Assembly (NCBI GenBank): GCA_009760855.2
Contig: WPIO01000040.1
Coordinates: forward strand, 1,908,501-1,972,500
Length of the DNA: 64,000 nt
Reading direction: 5' to 3'
From: Cristatella mucedo
Lineage: Eukaryota; Bryozoa; Phylactolaemata; Cristatellidae
Position numbers and translations under genes: made by a program. Shown in pieces: positions 34,908 through 44,816 of the stretch (position 1 is its first letter; the number at the start of each line of letters is the position of its first letter). The notes below the pieces were generated by a model, which saw nothing but the letters and a program-made list of their open reading frames with translations, was not told where the DNA came from and made no database searches.

Positions 34908-35784
34908 ATGTCGTTTTTAACTCTAAATGAAAGAAAAAAAGAAGGTAAATTCAATCCTGACTCAGATATAAGTCAAGTATTCAAACCAAGACCTAAGAAT
35001 ATTCTACAAGGCTTCTTTAATATTGTTGAGCCTAATGGAAATCATCATGCAGACATTGTATACATGCCTAATGATTCTGGATATAAATATGCAGTGAGTG
35101 TTATTGATGTTGCTAGTAGATATAAAGATTCAAGACCTCTTAAAACAAAGTCTTCTAAAGAAGTAACAAAGGCAATAATACATATTTACAATAAAGGTCA
35201 TTTGAAATGGCTAAAGAAAATGACAGTTGATCCAGGATCAGAGTTTAAAGGAGAGTTTGCTAAAGAAATGAAAAAAACATGAAACACAAATTATTGAAGG
35301 TACTAGTAAAAAGAGCGTCGCATTAGTTGAAATAATGAATAAAACAGTAGCTGAGAGAGCATTTATTGCACAGTATGAAAAATAAATAGAAAGTATCAAT
35401 AAAGGAGGATATACTATAAACAGAGAGTGGATTTATAATTTACCAAAGATTATTGATTATCTAAATTATATTATCACAAAAACTACTGGCGAAAAACCTG
35501 CTAAAGCAATAAAAAAAGAAAAAGTAAAACTAAAGAAACCAAAATATCATAGAAAAGTAGGAGAACAAGAACATTTATTAGAACTAGGAACAACTGTTAG
35601 ATATTTATTAGAACCAGGTGAAGGAGAAGATGAAAAAAGAAGAAGAGCTACAGATGCGATATGGAATCTGAATAAACACAATATTTTTAGAATAATGGTA
35701 TTGCAAGAACAAGCTGTAAGATATTGGGTAAATGATGTTAAGAGAAGTTTTGTTAGAGAGGAACTACAAGTTATTAAGCCTTAA
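34908..35784 (+). pseudogene. Retrovirus-type (DDE) integrase
   Basis: About 290 residues from ATG 34908. Core residues: first Asp in HHADIVYM, second Asp in TVDPGSEFKG, and the Glu region VEIMNKTVAERAF. The C-terminus (TTVRYLLEPGEGED and VREELQVIKP) looks like the SH3-type domain of these integrases. No zinc-finger domain is seen ahead of the core. The enzyme inserts the element into the host genome by its TIRs. Breaks: an A run at 35271-35277 and TAA at 35383. The 3' end overlaps the convergent gene by 11 bases. Confidence 0.85.
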
Positions 35785-36172
35785 TATCACTTATATTTTC
35801 TAATGGATCAATTAATATTTCATTGAATTGTTTAGTTACTTTATCATCATCTAAAGCATCAACAATCTTTGAAACCAAGTTATGATTCGCTTGAAGAGTA
35901 GATCTTTTCCTTCTATCAATTTGCGATATTGTACTATCTATTGAGATTAACATTGTTGATAAAGCACCTAATACTGTTACTATGTGAGAAATACCCTCGT
36001 GTTTTTTAATGTAAGTACTGGTTACTGTAATCGCACGATATAGGAAGATGCTTATAAATTGAAAACATTATTTAGCTCTTATTAATTTAGTTAAGCAATC
36101 TCTAATTCTATCATTGTCTAAAAGTATTTGATTTCACTTGGTATTTGCATATTTACTTCGAAGGCCTGACAT
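35774..36172 (-). pseudogene. Small viral protein, two stops
   Basis: One frame of 132 codons with TGA at codon 13 and TAA at codon 35. The start at 36172 follows ATTATAGGACA. The helical middle (GISHIVTVLGALSTMLISI) may be a membrane or packing helix. The rest is charged. Function unknown. Confidence 0.5.
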
Positions 36173-36185
36173 TGTCCTATAATTA

Positions 36186-36812
36186 TTAATTATAAATAGG
36201 ACGAAGATTATGATGACAGCCTGGAAACATACAATCACTAACATCTCTAGTATTTTCAGCAATTTCAATATCATCATCTGTTACTATAATTTCTGGAAAA
36301 CCTAATTGTCCAAGTTCTTTATCATAACCATACCTTGTTTTCCAAGAATGTTCATCTTTATCACAAAAACAATCATCAGTACTAACATTATTATAATAAT
36401 TAGTATAATGTCTACAGTGCGTATATTCTTCATTATGTAATTTTGAATTAATTAATACAATTTCTTTATATTTCTCAGGCCATTCTATTTTACTAATTTC
36501 AGATCTCCTTCTTCCGTTACACTTTTCGATGTGCTTTTCAACTAAACATTTTCTCCAATAAACGGCTTTAGAAACAACTTCTTGTAAAATACAATCAAAA
36601 CTATAAACTCTATAAACTTTATCAAGTAAACATGTATTATATTCTGGAAAAGTATACTTTGTAACAAAAGAACTTTGTTCTTTAACCTTAGTAGGTACAT
36701 CAATTCTATGCATAGAGTATTTTTTAAATATATTATTAACTCGTTTATTCCAGCTGCTTGCTTTTTCTCCTTTTCTCCTAAACAATGTTCTAGAAAAATA
36801 GGACAAAGGCAT
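36186..36812 (-). CDS. Intact Cys/His-rich viral protein
   Basis: A 208-codon uninterrupted frame, one of the few intact ones in the element. Rich in Cys, His, Tyr and Lys (CRHYTNYYNNVSTDDCFCDK, CMFPGCHHN). Possibly zinc-binding. It is the first gene inside the right TIR, the place of early genes in many linear DNA viruses. Its start follows ATTATACAA. Family not recognised. Confidence 0.6.
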   Translation of the reverse strand: MPLSYFSRTLFRRKGEKASSWNKRVNNIFKKYSMHRIDVPTKVKEQSSFVTKYTFPEYNTCLLDKVYRVYSFDCILQEVVSKAVYWRKCLVEKHIEKCNGRRRSEISKIEWPEKYKEIVLINSKLHNEEYTHCRHYTNYYNNVSTDDCFCDKDEHSWKTRYGYDKELGQLGFPEIIVTDDDIEIAENTRDVSDCMFPGCHHNLRPIYN

Positions 36813-36873
36813 TTGTATAATATAATAAATAAATCATTTAAATAAAATTATTTTTACTATAATATAGATAAAA

Positions 36874-37003
36874 ATATAAGACAAAAGTTTTAGTGTTGGG
36901 GAAAGTAAATTCTTAAGACAATTTCATTTTCAAGACTTCGAATGAGGACGGTAGTGAGCATGAAAAGGATTGAAAAAGGCTTAAGAAGTGACTTTCCTTA
37001 CAA
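36874..37003. repeat. Right terminal inverted repeat
   Basis: Complement of the left TIR, ending GACTTTCCTTACAA. The match runs to about 130 bases with scattered differences, and is best around CAAGACTTCGAATG. Confidence 0.92.
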
Positions 37004-37047
37004 CAAGCCTTACAAGTAAGAAAGTAAGAACCTTACAAGTAAGAACC
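37004..37047. repeat. CCTTACAAG repeats at right edge
   Basis: CCTTACAAG occurs three times just outside the right TIR (37008, about 37031, about 37046), separated by TAAGAA-type spacers. It is nearly the same as the TIR terminus (CCTTACAA). Confidence 0.7.
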
Positions 37048-37090
37048 TTACAAGTTCGCGACAGACGAACCTGGTTGCCCTCCCTCTAGT
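37048..37090 (-). mobile_element. Upstream half of interrupted LINE-A
   Basis: Read on the minus strand: CCAGGTTCGTCTGTCGCGAAC, matching the LINE-A stretch encoding ARLVCRE. The following LINE sequence resumes on the other side of the virus at 14634. Confidence 0.6.
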
Positions 37091-38362
37091 CTGGCTATGC
37101 AGCCACCACAAGCGACCGACCTTATTGCATAGCCCGGAAGTAAACTGCAATTACCAAAGCTCGAAGACTGCGATTAGCGGAACTGGAAGACCTGCGAGTT
37201 CCGCAGCCGGAAGAGGAAGCAGGAGCCGGAAGACCCGAGTTCGAAATCCTCGCCAATCTGCAATATTTAGCACGTCGTGGGCACGAAAAGGCTCACCGGC
37301 ACACTTCAGCCGCACTGTCCTCTTCTGGCAGCGGCCTAGCGGCTTTCCGTCGCCCTGAGAACGTGCGGCCCCTGCGGCCTCGCGGCCCTTGCAACTTCAA
37401 GACTTCGGCGCTACGCTGGGCACCGCTCGCCCGCTCGCGCTGGGGCGGGCCAACCCTGGGGCGCCCACTTGGCTGACGCCCCAACTTGTTCGCGGGGTAG
37501 TCGCGTTCGAAGGTAAGTCGTCGCGGCGCCAAACTGACGCGGCGGCGGCCCCGCCCCCTCCCCTCCCCCCCCCCCCCCGGCGGCCTGCTGGTCAGGCCGC
37601 CGCGAGGGGGTGAGTGGCCTCACCGCGTCGTCGCCTCGAGTCGCACAGCCAATGGCCGAAGTCGCCGGACAGCGACTCGAGAACGAGACTCGAGAACGGA
37701 AGAGGCGCGCGCGGCGCCAGGAAAAGGAAGGCGCGAAGGAGAAGCTCGCAGCGAACGCGGCGCCCGACCGCTCGGGACGGACAGACGGGGCTTGGCAGCC
37801 ATTAAAATTAATTAAAATTAAAAAAAAATTTTGGCCGCGGATAAAAAGCAGCCAAGCGACGACTTGCGGCTGCGTGCGTGCGGCCGGTGGCGCGCGCGCG
37901 TGCGCGTGTCACACCGCCCCCTCCCGGGACGCGACGGACGCGACCTCCGCGGACGCTGGCGCCGACGGGCGGCTTGCGCCGGACGAGAGCTGCGTCGACC
38001 GTGTATGTAGAAACGACCTCGACGCGAGCGAAAAATTGCGCGCGACCAATGAATCGATTGGCGTGCATGTCTGAGCCGACAGAGTTTCACAATAGGACCG
38101 GAGAAGAGAAGCGAGCACTCGGATCACCATATAACCGGAAGTGTGCGAGTGACTGCACCCGCCGTGGCTTCCGGCGGCGTAGATATGTGCCGACCCCGCC
38201 AGCTTAGAGTCCGACAAATAGAACAATTTCATTGGAGTTGCACTAAAAAAGATTAAATTATTTGATTATACGAATCAATCAATGCTTTCTTCGTTATTTG
38301 TCGTCAAAAGTGTCTTTGCAGCGGCCGCGCCTAGGGCCTTTGCAGCGCCGCACTCGGCGAAC
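37091..38362. other. CpG-rich upstream region of MSL2
   Basis: Very GC- and CpG-rich to about 38200, then AT-rich for the last 100 bases before the gene. It probably includes the promoter and 5' untranslated region. Open frames on both strands, such as 37610-38074, are arginine-rich and overlapping, and I do not call them. Confidence 0.5.
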
Positions 38363-39781
38363 ATGGCCGCCGTCGACCAGTACGTCGACTTGTTCAAGCG
38401 CGTACTGGCTAGCGACGCCGACGATCCGGTGTTCTGGGCCGAGCTGCCGGCTCGCCTGCCTCGGCTGCGGTTCTTCCTGTCCTGCCGCGTGTGCAACAAG
38501 ATCCTGCGCAGCCCCATGACGCCCGCCGACTCCAAGTGCCAGCACACCGTCTGCAAGGGCTGCGTCGGTCAGAAGATGATGCTAAAGCCGGCCTGCGGCT
38601 GGTGCAAAGACTACGACAGCTTCGTGGACAATGAGCAGCTCGAGGCGCTGGTCAGATGCTATGCGTGGTTCTGTGACTACCTGCTGTGCTTCGGCGCACG
38701 AAGCCGCGTGCCGCAGCAGCCGCCCGACGGTGCGGTGGACGTGGTCGCGCTGCTCGAGGAGGGACGCGGCTGCCGCTCGGAGCCTGGAGCGACGGTCAAG
38801 GTTGAACTAGAGTCGGCTGCCGCCGCCGCCGCAGCAGCCGTCCTCGCCAAGGCATCCGAGGCGACCGCGGCCGCGGCTGGTCCAGCTGCGGCTGATCCAG
38901 CCGCCGCTGCCGCCGCGGCTTCGGCAGCGACCGTCACCAGTACAGTGGACGACGCGGCCGCCACGCGCGCGGCCGCTTTGCCCGCCGCCGCCTTGCCAGC
39001 GGCCGCCTTGCTCGCGGCGAACTTGCCGGCGGCTATCTTGCCTGCTGCAACCTTTCCTGTGGCGACCTTGCCCGCGGCGACCTTGGCGACTTTGCCCGCG
39101 GCAACCTCGCCCGCAGTCATCGACTGCCAGACGCACGCGCCTCTCGCTCCCGCCAGTGCTGCGATCGCGTCGCCGGGCCCAGCGGCGAGGGACGGGGTGC
39201 TGCCGCCACTGGCCGCACCGTCATCGTCCCAGTCGTCAGTGACACGTGATGGCATGGCACCCTCGACCGCAGCAGCAGCCGCCGCCGCAGCGGCCATCGC
39301 CGCGCAGAAGCCGGCGATGCCGGCTTCTTTGCAGCGCCGTGCTAGCAACGGAGGCAGCGTCGACGATCGAATTTGCTGGCCACTCGCCGCCCCGCGCCAG
39401 GCGCCCAAGTCTGCCTCCGCCTGTCTGCAGCTGCTGCCGCAGCAGCATACTCAGCCGCTAGTCAGCCGCCCGGCTGCTGCAGCAGCCGGGCGCTCCGCGC
39501 CTCCTCCGCCACTGCTGCAGCAGCAGCAGCTTCCACCCGCGAAGAAGGCAAAGCGTGTGCCGAGCTCAACCGGGAAGCAGGAGAGGCGAGGCTGCGGCTG
39601 CGGCACGGCCGCCACCAACCCGGGCACGCTCACGTGCTACGGCCAGCGGTGCCCGTGCTACAGCTCGCGTCGGCCGTGCGTCGAGTGCCGCTGCAAGGGC
39701 TGCCGCAACCCGAACAAGGCCGTGCGCATCTCGCACAGCTCGCCTGAGTCGGAGAACGACGTCGAGGTGCACGTGGTGTGA
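38363..39781 (+). CDS. MSL2: E3 ubiquitin ligase MSL2 homologue
   Basis: 472 residues without introns. The N-terminus aligns in style with MSL2: helix VDQYVDLFKRVL, then a RING finger with CRVCNKILRSPM, CQHTVCKGC and CGWCKDYD, then EQLEALVRCYAWFCDYL. A long alanine-rich middle follows (about 150-400). Near the C-terminus is the CXC domain (RRGCGCGTAATN to CKGCRN). MSL2 is the ubiquitin ligase and DNA-binding part of the MSL histone H4K16 acetylation complex. I chose ATG 38363 (AACATGG context) over the in-frame 38282, because the first 27 codons look like leader sequence. The gene ends TGA 39779-39781. Lack of an intron could reflect gene structure or a retrocopy. Confidence 0.9.
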   Translation: MAAVDQYVDLFKRVLASDADDPVFWAELPARLPRLRFFLSCRVCNKILRSPMTPADSKCQHTVCKGCVGQKMMLKPACGWCKDYDSFVDNEQLEALVRCYAWFCDYLLCFGARSRVPQQPPDGAVDVVALLEEGRGCRSEPGATVKVELESAAAAAAAAVLAKASEATAAAAGPAAADPAAAAAAASAATVTSTVDDAAATRAAALPAAALPAAALLAANLPAAILPAATFPVATLPAATLATLPAATSPAVIDCQTHAPLAPASAAIASPGPAARDGVLPPLAAPSSSQSSVTRDGMAPSTAAAAAAAAAIAAQKPAMPASLQRRASNGGSVDDRICWPLAAPRQAPKSASACLQLLPQQHTQPLVSRPAAAAAGRSAPPPPLLQQQQLPPAKKAKRVPSSTGKQERRGCGCGTAATNPGTLTCYGQRCPCYSSRRPCVECRCKGCRNPNKAVRISHSSPESENDVEVHVV

Positions 39782-40479
39782 GCCGCTGCCATCACTGCGA
39801 TCGCGTCGTGTGCTTCGGCAGCAGATCGGCGGCGGCGGCAGTCGGAGAGCGATCGAGAGCAGGCCGTTCCTGAGCCTCTCTGCTCAATCCGGTCAGGCAG
39901 CGGCCGCTGCCTGGCCGGTCCGTTTCTCTCCCCTGTCCTCTTGTGTGCCGTCGCCTCCTGCTTGCTTGAATCTGTCTGCGGGCAGATGCTTGATGATGCA
40001 GAGCTTGCAGGCAGTTTCTGTTAGTGTACACAATACAGCCCTATAAGCAGAGAGATTGTAGAGACTGACAAATGGATGGATGTAGAAGTCGAAAGAGAGA
40101 AGATGGATCGTTATTGCAGATGTTGAGTCCCTCTAAACTGTTATAGCACTTGGCCCATCCTCAAATTAACAGGTGTCTAAAGTTGCCCTTGCTAAACCAT
40201 TTGCACTCAATGCTGGGCACATTCGGTCGCAAAATCGCTATATCACTTGGCACTAATCACAAGAAACTTGTAGCCCAACGATTCTGCCAAATGTCAAAGG
40301 TCACGATTGAAGTAGCCAAGAAGAGGATATCGTGCAGTAGGTTGAAAAGTGACCTGCAGAGAGCACGCATCGGCAATACGTTTTTGAACGTGGCTGCCCA
40401 ATCTCTAGCTGTCTGGTATTCGAGCTGCCTCAGCTGACGCCACCTCCAGCTGCCTTGCCTACTACGCTGTGAGCATCGT
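39782..40479. other. MSL2 3' flank
   Basis: Probable 3' untranslated and flanking sequence. No other gene is seen. I find no polyadenylation signal that I would defend. Confidence 0.4.
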
Positions 40480-40580
40480 TAGCATAGTGGGCCGCTAGAT
40501 GTTTGCTCTGGGTGCACTGAGTAGGGGCACAGGTCACATCCAGGGATTCGCGGGTTCTAGACCTGGGCAACAGACGATTC
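40480..40580 (+). mobile_element. tRNA-like SINE head, second type
   Basis: A-box-like TTAGCATAGTGGG and B-box-like GGTTCTAGACC, separated by more than in a normal tRNA. The sequence differs from the other SINE family. Could be a degraded tRNA pseudogene. Confidence 0.4.
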
Positions 40581-40999
40581 CTCATTCATTGTCCAGTGTG
40601 CAATCGAAGTAATAGCTGCCACGGCTGCTCTGCCTGCTGTATAAGTGAGGCTGATCAATTCGCTAACCTTTACCGTTTTAAATACAGGATTGTGCTCGGT
40701 CGGGAGGAGCCCGAGCTAACACGTTAGGTCGTAGAAGCCGACGGCCCGTGGCATCCACTGCGAAATGGGGTCGCTAATCCGAGTGGTCTAATTCGCCGGT
40801 GCTGCCACTGCAGCTGCCTTCGTATCCCCCCCCCCCGATTGCAAAGAACAACGTCCGGTCTGGCTGACGAGGCACGCGTGATCCAACTCGTAGTTGTCCG
40901 ATCGTGTTCGATCAGTACCGTTTGGGAGTCAGGTTTCATCCACCAGACCAGTCTACCTGTGGAGTCCCACAAGGGTCCGTCCTCGGTCCTTTATAATAA

Positions 41000-41590
41000 T
41001 AACAATAATGTATGTGTATAGTGCCCTCGGAAAACTGACTCTTTGTAGGCATTTACATTAACTGCAAAAGGAGCACGATCGAAGGGTTAGTGGTAGCATA
41101 CTCAATGACAACAAGCACAACATGGTTAAAGGTGACATGCAAATATGATTAGTGGCAGCTTGCTCAGCACACAAAAGCACACACAGGACAAATCAGGTTG
41201 ACCCACTAAATACTGTTATTAATATAAGCATTTTAGCTTGTTTTAATTAAATGTCAAGTCGGGGGAAGTTTTGAGGCCTCTCGGAAGTGTCTTACAGGCT
41301 TAGAGAGCATACGAACAAAAGGCATGGTCTCCAAAGGATTTGAGGCTCGTACGAGGTATCGGTAGACGATTAGATTCCGAAAGCTGGCGGCGCGATGCTT
41401 AGCATGGTGTGAGAGTAGATCTGATAGGTTGGCTGAAGCCAAAGAATAGTGAGGCCGAAAAGTGAGCAACAAAACCTTGAAGTCGATGCCCTGCTTGGAA
41501 GCCAATGCAGTCGGTGTGAAGAAGTGTGCTGTTGTAACTGCGACGCTCACGACAGGCAAGCTGCTTTGCCGTTCTCTGTTTATACTCAAC
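41000..41590 (-). mobile_element. LINE-A fragment, reversed
   Basis: The minus strand reads ASKQGIDFKVLLLTFRPHYS, then ANLSDLLSHHAKHRAASF, then the 3' end (plus strand GTGCCCTCGGAAAACTGACT near 41021). The ATT tail is represented by AATAATAACAATAATG at 40995. Confidence 0.75.
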
Positions 41591-41629
41591 CTCTGGGAAG
41601 AGTGATTCAGGCCCTTGGAATAGGATGCC

Positions 41630-42010
41630 ACTTTCTGCTGATGATAGTCAGCTGTATTTGCCATTTCAGCCTTCGAAATCTACAGCAGCAACTCAAAAAC
41701 TAAATGCTGGCCTTGAAGCCATTCGATCTTAGACGTAGGCAAAAGTCCTTAAACTAAGCAACCCTGGAACGGAACTGCTACTCATAGGACACCCAAAGCC
41801 TTTGGAGACTAAAATGCTTTACTAAGTGATGCTGCTGTGCGACCATCACCGCTTGCTTGCAATTTAGGTTTCGTCTTTGACAGCTGCCTAGGTTTTGAAA
41901 GCTTCCTTAAGAAGACTGCTTCCACAAATAGCCATCATGCCCGATCCCTATCTAAGATTAGGAACTGTCTTTCACGGTGGTTTACAGTTTTACTATGTAA
42001 TGTACTGTAT
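41630..42010 (+). mobile_element. LINE-B reverse transcriptase fragment
   Basis: The plus strand reads SADDSQLYLPFQPS, the reverse transcriptase ADD motif, then NPGTELLLIGHPKP and SLSKIRNCLSRW, in broken frames. It joins abruptly to a reversed LINE-B at about 42010. Confidence 0.7.
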
Positions 42011-42955
42011 CACCGTCTGTAACTCCACAAAGACTATGTGGGTGTTATGCAGGAGAGTTTTGTATAGCTTACTTAGCCTAAGCGGCTTTCGGTAGGCATT
42101 AGCCAGCAGACTTCATCTCACGAAACAAAGAGAAAGTGAAAAGCAGAGTCAGGAGAGAGCAGTTGAGGTAGTGAGCAGCATGGAAGCAGCAGCTCAGGAA
42201 CGCTGAAAATGATGAGCCATAGTCGGCAGCAGGAGAGTAGTTGTCGTTTCGTAAGAATTGTTGAAGCGATTTCCACAGTCTAGGACCTGCAGAGCTAAAG
42301 CTTCTGTCGCCAACGGTCTTTAAGCGGAGGAATGGAACAGCTAATTTATTGTCCACACAGGACCTGAGGGTGCGAAGAGGCTTAAACTGGTGCAGCAGTT
42401 CAGCTAGGTATGGAGGAGCCAAACCGTGGTAGGCCTTCCGGGTCAGCGTAAGAAATCTGCTCTGTATCCGTTGCTCCACCGGCATCCATCCTAGCTCTTT
42501 TAGTAAAGAAGACACGTGTTCAAACCTCTGGGACTTGAAGACTGGCCTTGCAGCCATTTTCATAACCAGCAGCAGTGGCCAAGCTACTTTTTTTGGTAGC
42601 CCAGCCAAAAGGTAATTATAATAATCAAGCCGAGACAGAACTAAGGAGCTATTTAATTTTTTTGCTAGCCACTTTGGAAGACAGTTCCTAATCTTGGATA
42701 GGGATCGGACGAGATGGTTAGCTGAGGAAGCAGTCTTCTGAATGAAGTTTTTAAAATTTAGGCAGCTCTCGCAGACGACATCTAATTTCCGAGCACGTGG
42801 TGATGGTCGCATAACAGCATCACGTATTAGAAGAGTAAAGCCTTCTAGTCCAGCCACATGCTTAGAGTGTCCTATGAGCAGCAGTTCAGTTTTATCGTCC
42901 TTCAGTTTCAAGAAGTTTTCCAAATCCAGGGTCGAATGTCGGCGAGGCAAGTATT
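42011..42955 (-). mobile_element. LINE-B RT C-terminal region, longest copy
   Basis: The 283-codon minus frame 42950-42099 is open throughout: DDKTELLLIGHSKHVAGL, LSKIRNCLPKWLAKKL, LGWMPVEQRIQSRFLTLTR, GDRSFSSAGPRLWKSLQQF. The 3' end lies to about 42011. Truncated at 5' like most LINE copies. The open frame suggests a fairly young insertion. Confidence 0.85.
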
Positions 42956-43021
42956 CAGCTTATCAGTTGCTAGCTCCATTGTTCTGCATCGGCTAGATTA
43001 GTGCAATCCATTGTGCCAACT

Positions 43022-43625
43022 GAAAAAATACCAGCGTGCCACTGCAGCTGGTGATGAATATGGCTGCAAGGCTAGTTTAAAAATCTCAGAGGTTTGATTA
43101 TGTGTCGCCTTGGCTAAAAAAGCTAGGACGAATGCCGGTTGATCAACGGATGCAGAGCGAAGTTCTTAAGCTGACCCGGAAGGCCTGCCTCGGCTTGGCT
43201 CCTCCGTACCTAGCTGAACTGCTGCACCAGTTTCAGCCTCTTTGTGCCCTCAGGTCGTGTATGGACAGTAAATTATCTGTTCCACTCCTCCGCTTAAAGA
43301 ACGTTGGCGAAAGAAGCTTTAGCAGTGCAGGTCCTAGACTGTGGAACTCATTTCCACGATTCATGCGCAACTACAGCTAGTCACATGCTGCCGACTATGG
43401 CTCATTCTTCTCAGCAGTCCTGAGCTGCTACTTCCATGCTACTCACTATCTCAACTGCTCTCCTGACTCTGCTATGCTTGCCACTTTCTCTTTGCTGCGA
43501 TTGATGAAGTCTGCTGCCTACCTAATGCTTACCGAAAGCCGCTTCGGCTTTGAGCGTGCCTATGCAAAACACTCCTGCGTAATGCCCGCATAGTCTCTGT
43601 AGACTTTCAGACCGAGGTACGTACA
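43022..43625 (+). mobile_element. LINE-B C-terminal and 3' end
   Basis: Plus-strand frame with LGRMPVDQRMQSEVLKLTRK, APPYLAELLHQFQPL and SSAGPRLWNSFPRFM. The 3' region follows to about 43625. With the copy at 42011-42955 it forms a head-to-head inverted pair. Confidence 0.8.
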
Positions 43626-44685
43626 TCGCCTTGCTCATTACTATGCCCTACTTAGCAGTTAGCAGCCGCGCCGAATCGTCCTAATTTGGTGGGCGAACGC
43701 ATTCCTTCTGCTAATGAAATCAGATTGAGCATAGTTTAGCCTTACCGATGACGCCGCGTATACTGCTCTGCGCTAAATAGAAAAAACCACAAGTTTCTAT
43801 TGAGAAATCCTTCGTTTCACGCGTCGTCAAAGGCGGAAAACCAAATACGCCGATAATGGTCAGGAAGGAATGCGAATCTAGCAACACCGAACCGTGACTG
43901 CATTTAGCAGCTTCAGCTGCACCCACTGCATGCTAATCAGCAGGCAATTAACAGGGCTACCCTTTTCGGCCGGTAGGTCCTACCAGCTTGTTGGAGAATG
44001 ACAATGCACCGCTACCTGCTAGCCCTGGCTACGCGGAGAAGTCGGTTAAGCAGGAAGTTGGTTCAGCACTTCGCCTCCATTGATGCTCTAACATGCGTGA
44101 AACTATCGACAGAGTGATGTGAGCACGCGATGAACAGAGTGACGTAGACACGCTAGGTTTGTCTTGTAGAATGGCACCTGGCAATTGCTTACCGTCCAAT
44201 GTAGGGCCGCGTGGAGAGTAGGAAGAAGGCACTGCTCTTCTCCGTCTGCAACGCCGCAAAGCTCTACGCGGACTCTTAATAAAACGCCTGGTGGCAACAA
44301 TAACTCCGACAAACTTGCTCACAATTCATGATACTCAACTCCTTTTGCAAAAATTCGTTTAGCTGATTTGAATTTCCTGGCAGGATGCAGGGTTCATGAA
44401 AGCGGAATAACTCCAGCCACGGATGTGTACGCGGATTTTAAAATCTGGCCTCCGTATGGGGATTTTCCCGGAACTTGGTAGTGTCAATCGTGCGGCACAG
44501 GTTGTCAGAAACAATTTTACAATGCTTGCAATGTGCTTGTGGTCGTCAACCTGCTGCCAAATAAAATCGAGTACACGAATTACGGAAGCTGACGGAATCC
44601 CGAGTGCCAGCGGCAGCCAGCCAGCGCGGCGACCAGTAAGGAAGGCGAGGCTGCCGCGATAGCGAGGCCGCGATAAGCCTCGCTA
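43626..44685. other. Gene-free stretch
   Basis: Mixed sequence with no recognised protein. Frames at 44029-44322 (minus) and 44423-44662 (plus) have no support beyond length. Confidence 0.4.
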
Positions 44686-44722
44686 CTGCTGATGCTGCTG
44701 CTGCTGCTGATGCTGCTGCTGC

Positions 44723-44816
<94 letters not shown>
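44686..44816. repeat. CTG/CCG trinucleotide repeat
   Basis: CTG units, then about 20 CCG units, then CTG units again. Frames give poly-Ala, poly-Leu/Pro or poly-Gly/Ser, so nothing coding can be concluded. Confidence 0.9.

Larger units (their letters stand above)
14637..37003. mobile_element. Endogenous adintovirus-type Polinton/Maverick
   Basis: The 22.4-kb AT-rich element is bounded by inverted repeats and holds the defining Polinton set: family B DNA polymerase, retrovirus-type integrase, packaging ATPase, adenain-like protease, major capsid and penton-like proteins. The hexon-type capsid gene, a phospholipase A2-like gene and a YqaJ-type exonuclease point to the adintovirus side of the group. 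Base composition differs sharply from both flanks. It lies inside an older LINE-A copy, so it is a true genomic insertion, not contamination. Frameshifts and stops in most large genes show that this copy is not intact as assembled. No clean target-site duplication could be defined. Confidence 0.93.

Noticed and set aside
14814-35784. Alternative genetic code in the virus (TAA/TAG read as amino acid)
   Set aside because: Several in-frame TAA and TAG fit where glutamine could stand. However TGA also interrupts frames (20383, 22489, 23653, 27535, 36134), many genes are frameshifted, and intact genes stop at TAA.
14630-37010. Six-base target-site duplication of the virus
   Set aside because: I compared the bases outside both TIRs and found no equal pair I would defend; the terminal repeats on the right obscure the site.
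37610-38074. 154-codon frame upstream of MSL2
   Set aside because: Arginine/alanine-rich GC frame overlapped by equal frames on the other strand, with no domain.
38282-38362. Longer MSL2 N-terminus from ATG 38282
   Set aside because: The first 27 codons have no MSL2 character, and the next ATG has a better context and fits the family's start.
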